The notes beneath the pieces were generated by a model. It saw only the letters and a list, made by a program, of their open reading frames with translations, made no database searches and was not told the origin of the DNA. Shown piece by piece: positions 62,900-64,000 of a stretch of DNA of 64,000 bases. Position 1 is the first letter of the stretch. Every line of letters begins with the position of its first letter. Both the position numbers and the translations under genes were made by a program. This stretch comes from Geodermatophilaceae bacterium URHB0062. Its GTDB lineage: Bacteria > Actinomycetota > Actinomycetes > Mycobacteriales > Geodermatophilaceae. The stretch spans positions 62,001 to 126,000 of the forward strand of contig JHVO01000011.1 in assembly GCA_000620185.1 (NCBI GenBank), read 5' to 3'.

Positions 62900-63484
62900 T
62901 CAGTGGAGGGCGGCGTCGGCCGGGCCGGTAGCCCACCGGCGGAAGCGGACGACGAGGCCGGCCCGGGTCGGGGCGCAGCAGTACGGGCCCGCCTCGACCG
63001 GGACGCCGACCGGGAAGGGGGCCACTCGGATCAGGCGGAACGGCTCGTCGTCGACCCGCGCACGCACGACCACCGCGTCCTCGGCACGGCTCGCGCGAAC
63101 GGTCACCCGGCGCCCGGCCCACTCGGGCACCGGCGCGACCGACCAGTCGGAGCGGCCCAGGGTGACGACGGCGCCGACCTGGAGCGCACCGTCGGAGACC
63201 TCGACGCCGGCCTTGAGCCACGTCTGCGCGTCGGCCCTCAGCACGAGCCCGGCCTGGTCGAACTGCTCGCCGAAGCCCGCGTCGAAGCCGACCTCGACCG
63301 CGCCGGGATCGGCCAGCGGGGCGAGCAGCGCGTGGGCGTCATCGTGTATGAAGCCGTAGGCCGTGTGCCGCCAGGCGTCGCTGCCCTCAGCGGCGGTGAC
63401 GAGCAGATCTGACCCCTCCTCCGAGACCGCGACCGGCGGAGTGGTCCACGTCCCGGCTGCCCAGACCAGCTGCTCCGTCCCCAT
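62900..63484 (-). CDS. DUF1349 (concanavalin-like) domain protein
   Basis: 194 aa. AYGFIHDDAHALLAPLADPG, FGEQFDQAGLVLRADAQTWL and AGPYCCAPTRAGLVVRF are DUF1349 landmarks, a beta-sandwich family with a lectin-like fold, sometimes called regulation-of-enolase-1-like. No signal peptide. Convergent with the preceding gene, five bases apart. Confidence 0.9.
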   Translation of the reverse strand: MGTEQLVWAAGTWTTPPVAVSEEGSDLLVTAAEGSDAWRHTAYGFIHDDAHALLAPLADPGAVEVGFDAGFGEQFDQAGLVLRADAQTWLKAGVEVSDGALQVGAVVTLGRSDWSVAPVPEWAGRRVTVRASRAEDAVVVRARVDDEPFRLIRVAPFPVGVPVEAGPYCCAPTRAGLVVRFRRWATGPADAALH

Positions 63485-63509
63485 GAGGTCACGCTAGGGG
63501 TGGCGTGCG

Positions 63510-63620
63510 GTGGGGTCACATCGACCGACCCTCCGGATCGCCCAGGACCCCGCGGCCGACGACCTGCTCGGGCGCGACCCGCTCGCGCTGCTGGTCGGGA
63601 TGCTGCTCGACCAGCACCTG
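63510..63620 (+). pseudogene. truncated HhH-GPD family DNA repair protein (N-terminal fragment)
   Basis: From the GTG at 63510, LRIAQDPAADDLLGRDPLAL and LVGMLLDQ match the start of the actinobacterial HhH-GPD base-excision protein family. After LLDQ the family sequence (usually QIPME or similar) is lost and the frame continues into unrelated, Arg/Trp-rich sequence. Only about 37 of over 180 residues remain, with no helix-hairpin-helix. A broken gene. Confidence 0.7.
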
Positions 63621-63805
63621 CGTCAACGAAGGACTCACCTCCGAGGCTGGTGGGCTGCGGCCCGCGGTGCGGGTGCCTGTGTGCCGGTTCCGGGGCAGCT
63701 CCGGGCCTCCCCGGTCGTGCATGTGGCAGCGGCATGGGAGTGGCCCGCTCCTGTGGACGGCGCGGGCGGGTAGCGGTGCTCACCTGCGGCCTGCGGCGGA
63801 CTCCT
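63621..63805. other. junction sequence between two gene fragments
   Basis: About 185 bases with no domain I recognise. The ends contain GAAGGACTC (63629-63637) and GACTCCTTC (63799-63807), an inverted pair with one mismatch, which may be a faint trace of an inserted element. No transposase coding seen. Confidence 0.4.
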
Positions 63806-64000
63806 TCAGTCGCCACTCGGTCGTGACCCGACGACCGCGGCGCTGCTGTCCGTTGTCTCCACGAGATCGACGTCGTCGAACCCGACGCCGGCGAACCGGT
63901 CGGCCACCCATCGCGCAGCCCGCGCGAATTCGGAGGGCGGGGACAGGCGGGCGTCGGCGACCGACGGGATGGCGACGAGTTCGGACAGCTCCTCGCGCGC
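63806..64000 (-). pseudogene. truncated M20 family metallopeptidase/dipeptidase (runs off the window)
   Basis: Read from the window edge, ELSELVAIPSVADARLSPPS and FARAARWVADRFAGVGFDDV match the N-terminal part of M20 dipeptidases. Shortly after AVVGSRP, where the family continues to the first zinc-binding segment, the frame ends in SGD-stop. The metal and catalytic residues are therefore missing. The start is outside the window. Confidence 0.7.

Overview
The window is very GC-rich, densely coded DNA of a high-GC Gram-positive actinobacterium. An IdeR-type iron repressor, an SigB/HrdB-like sigma factor, a fused CydDC exporter, frequent GTG starts and about sixteen 4-base stop/start overlaps (ATGA or GTGA) all fit. 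The protein set most resembles Geodermatophilaceae (Blastococcus, Geodermatophilus, Modestobacter); that placement is inference. I found no tRNA, rRNA, CRISPR array, prophage or intact insertion sequence.

Layout. 1-2.7 kb: the end of an ECF42-type sigma factor, a MarR regulator with tandem operators, an acetyltransferase. 2.7-6.5 kb: an FbpABC-like iron(III) ABC transporter behind a good IdeR box; ideR itself is at 51.5-52.2 kb. 6.5-10.3 kb: small membrane or unknown proteins, a NYN/PIN-like protein, an SDR oxidoreductase. 10.4-22.3 kb: a carboxylate uptake and catabolism region, with tctCBA, a divergent CitAB-type two-component system, a universal stress protein, a GntR/FCD regulator with an Ldh2-type dehydrogenase, and a divergent five-gene operon (ABM monooxygenase-like, cupin, aldehyde dehydrogenase, tartrate/isopropylmalate-type dehydrogenase, RraA-like aldolase). 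23.2-31.2 kb: cydA-cydB-cydDC (cytochrome bd oxidase and its assembly exporter), divergent from a BlaI-type repressor and an M56 membrane protease, with two BlaI-like palindromes between them. 31.2-35.8 kb: an amino-acid-type ABC transporter coupled to a class I glutamine amidotransferase and facing a LacI regulator. 35.8-39.2 kb: copper homeostasis (copA, copZ, csoR). 39.2-40.2 kb: a MerR regulator and Hsp20.

40.3-47.9 kb: an SDR, a YibE/F membrane protein, a methyltransferase, a DksA/TraR-type zinc-finger protein, and a four-gene glycoconjugate-type operon (GT4, methyltransferase, alpha/alpha-toroid protein, GT2). 48-56.2 kb: a DUF4192 protein, an S9 peptidase, ideR, and an overlapping acuC-pat pair (protein deacetylase and protein acetyltransferase) that likely controls acyl-CoA synthetases. 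56.3-58.5 kb: an SigB-like sigma factor with a coupled cysteine-rich small ORF upstream, D-aminoacyl-tRNA deacylase, a STAS protein. 58.6-63.5 kb: a redox/export operon (MFS, CMD protein, zinc alcohol dehydrogenase, cupin), TspO, an unknown protein and a DUF1349 protein. The right edge holds two truncated genes facing each other (HhH-GPD glycosylase and M20 peptidase), the mark of a rearrangement.

Main themes are metal control (IdeR, CsoR), respiration under a BlaI/M56 pair, and carboxylate catabolism under two regulators. The best candidates for something undescribed are the BlaI/M56-cyd arrangement, the carboxylate supercluster with 14-bp inverted copies flanking its two-component system, the small cysteine-rich ORF coupled to sigB, and the hairpin inside the copA tail.
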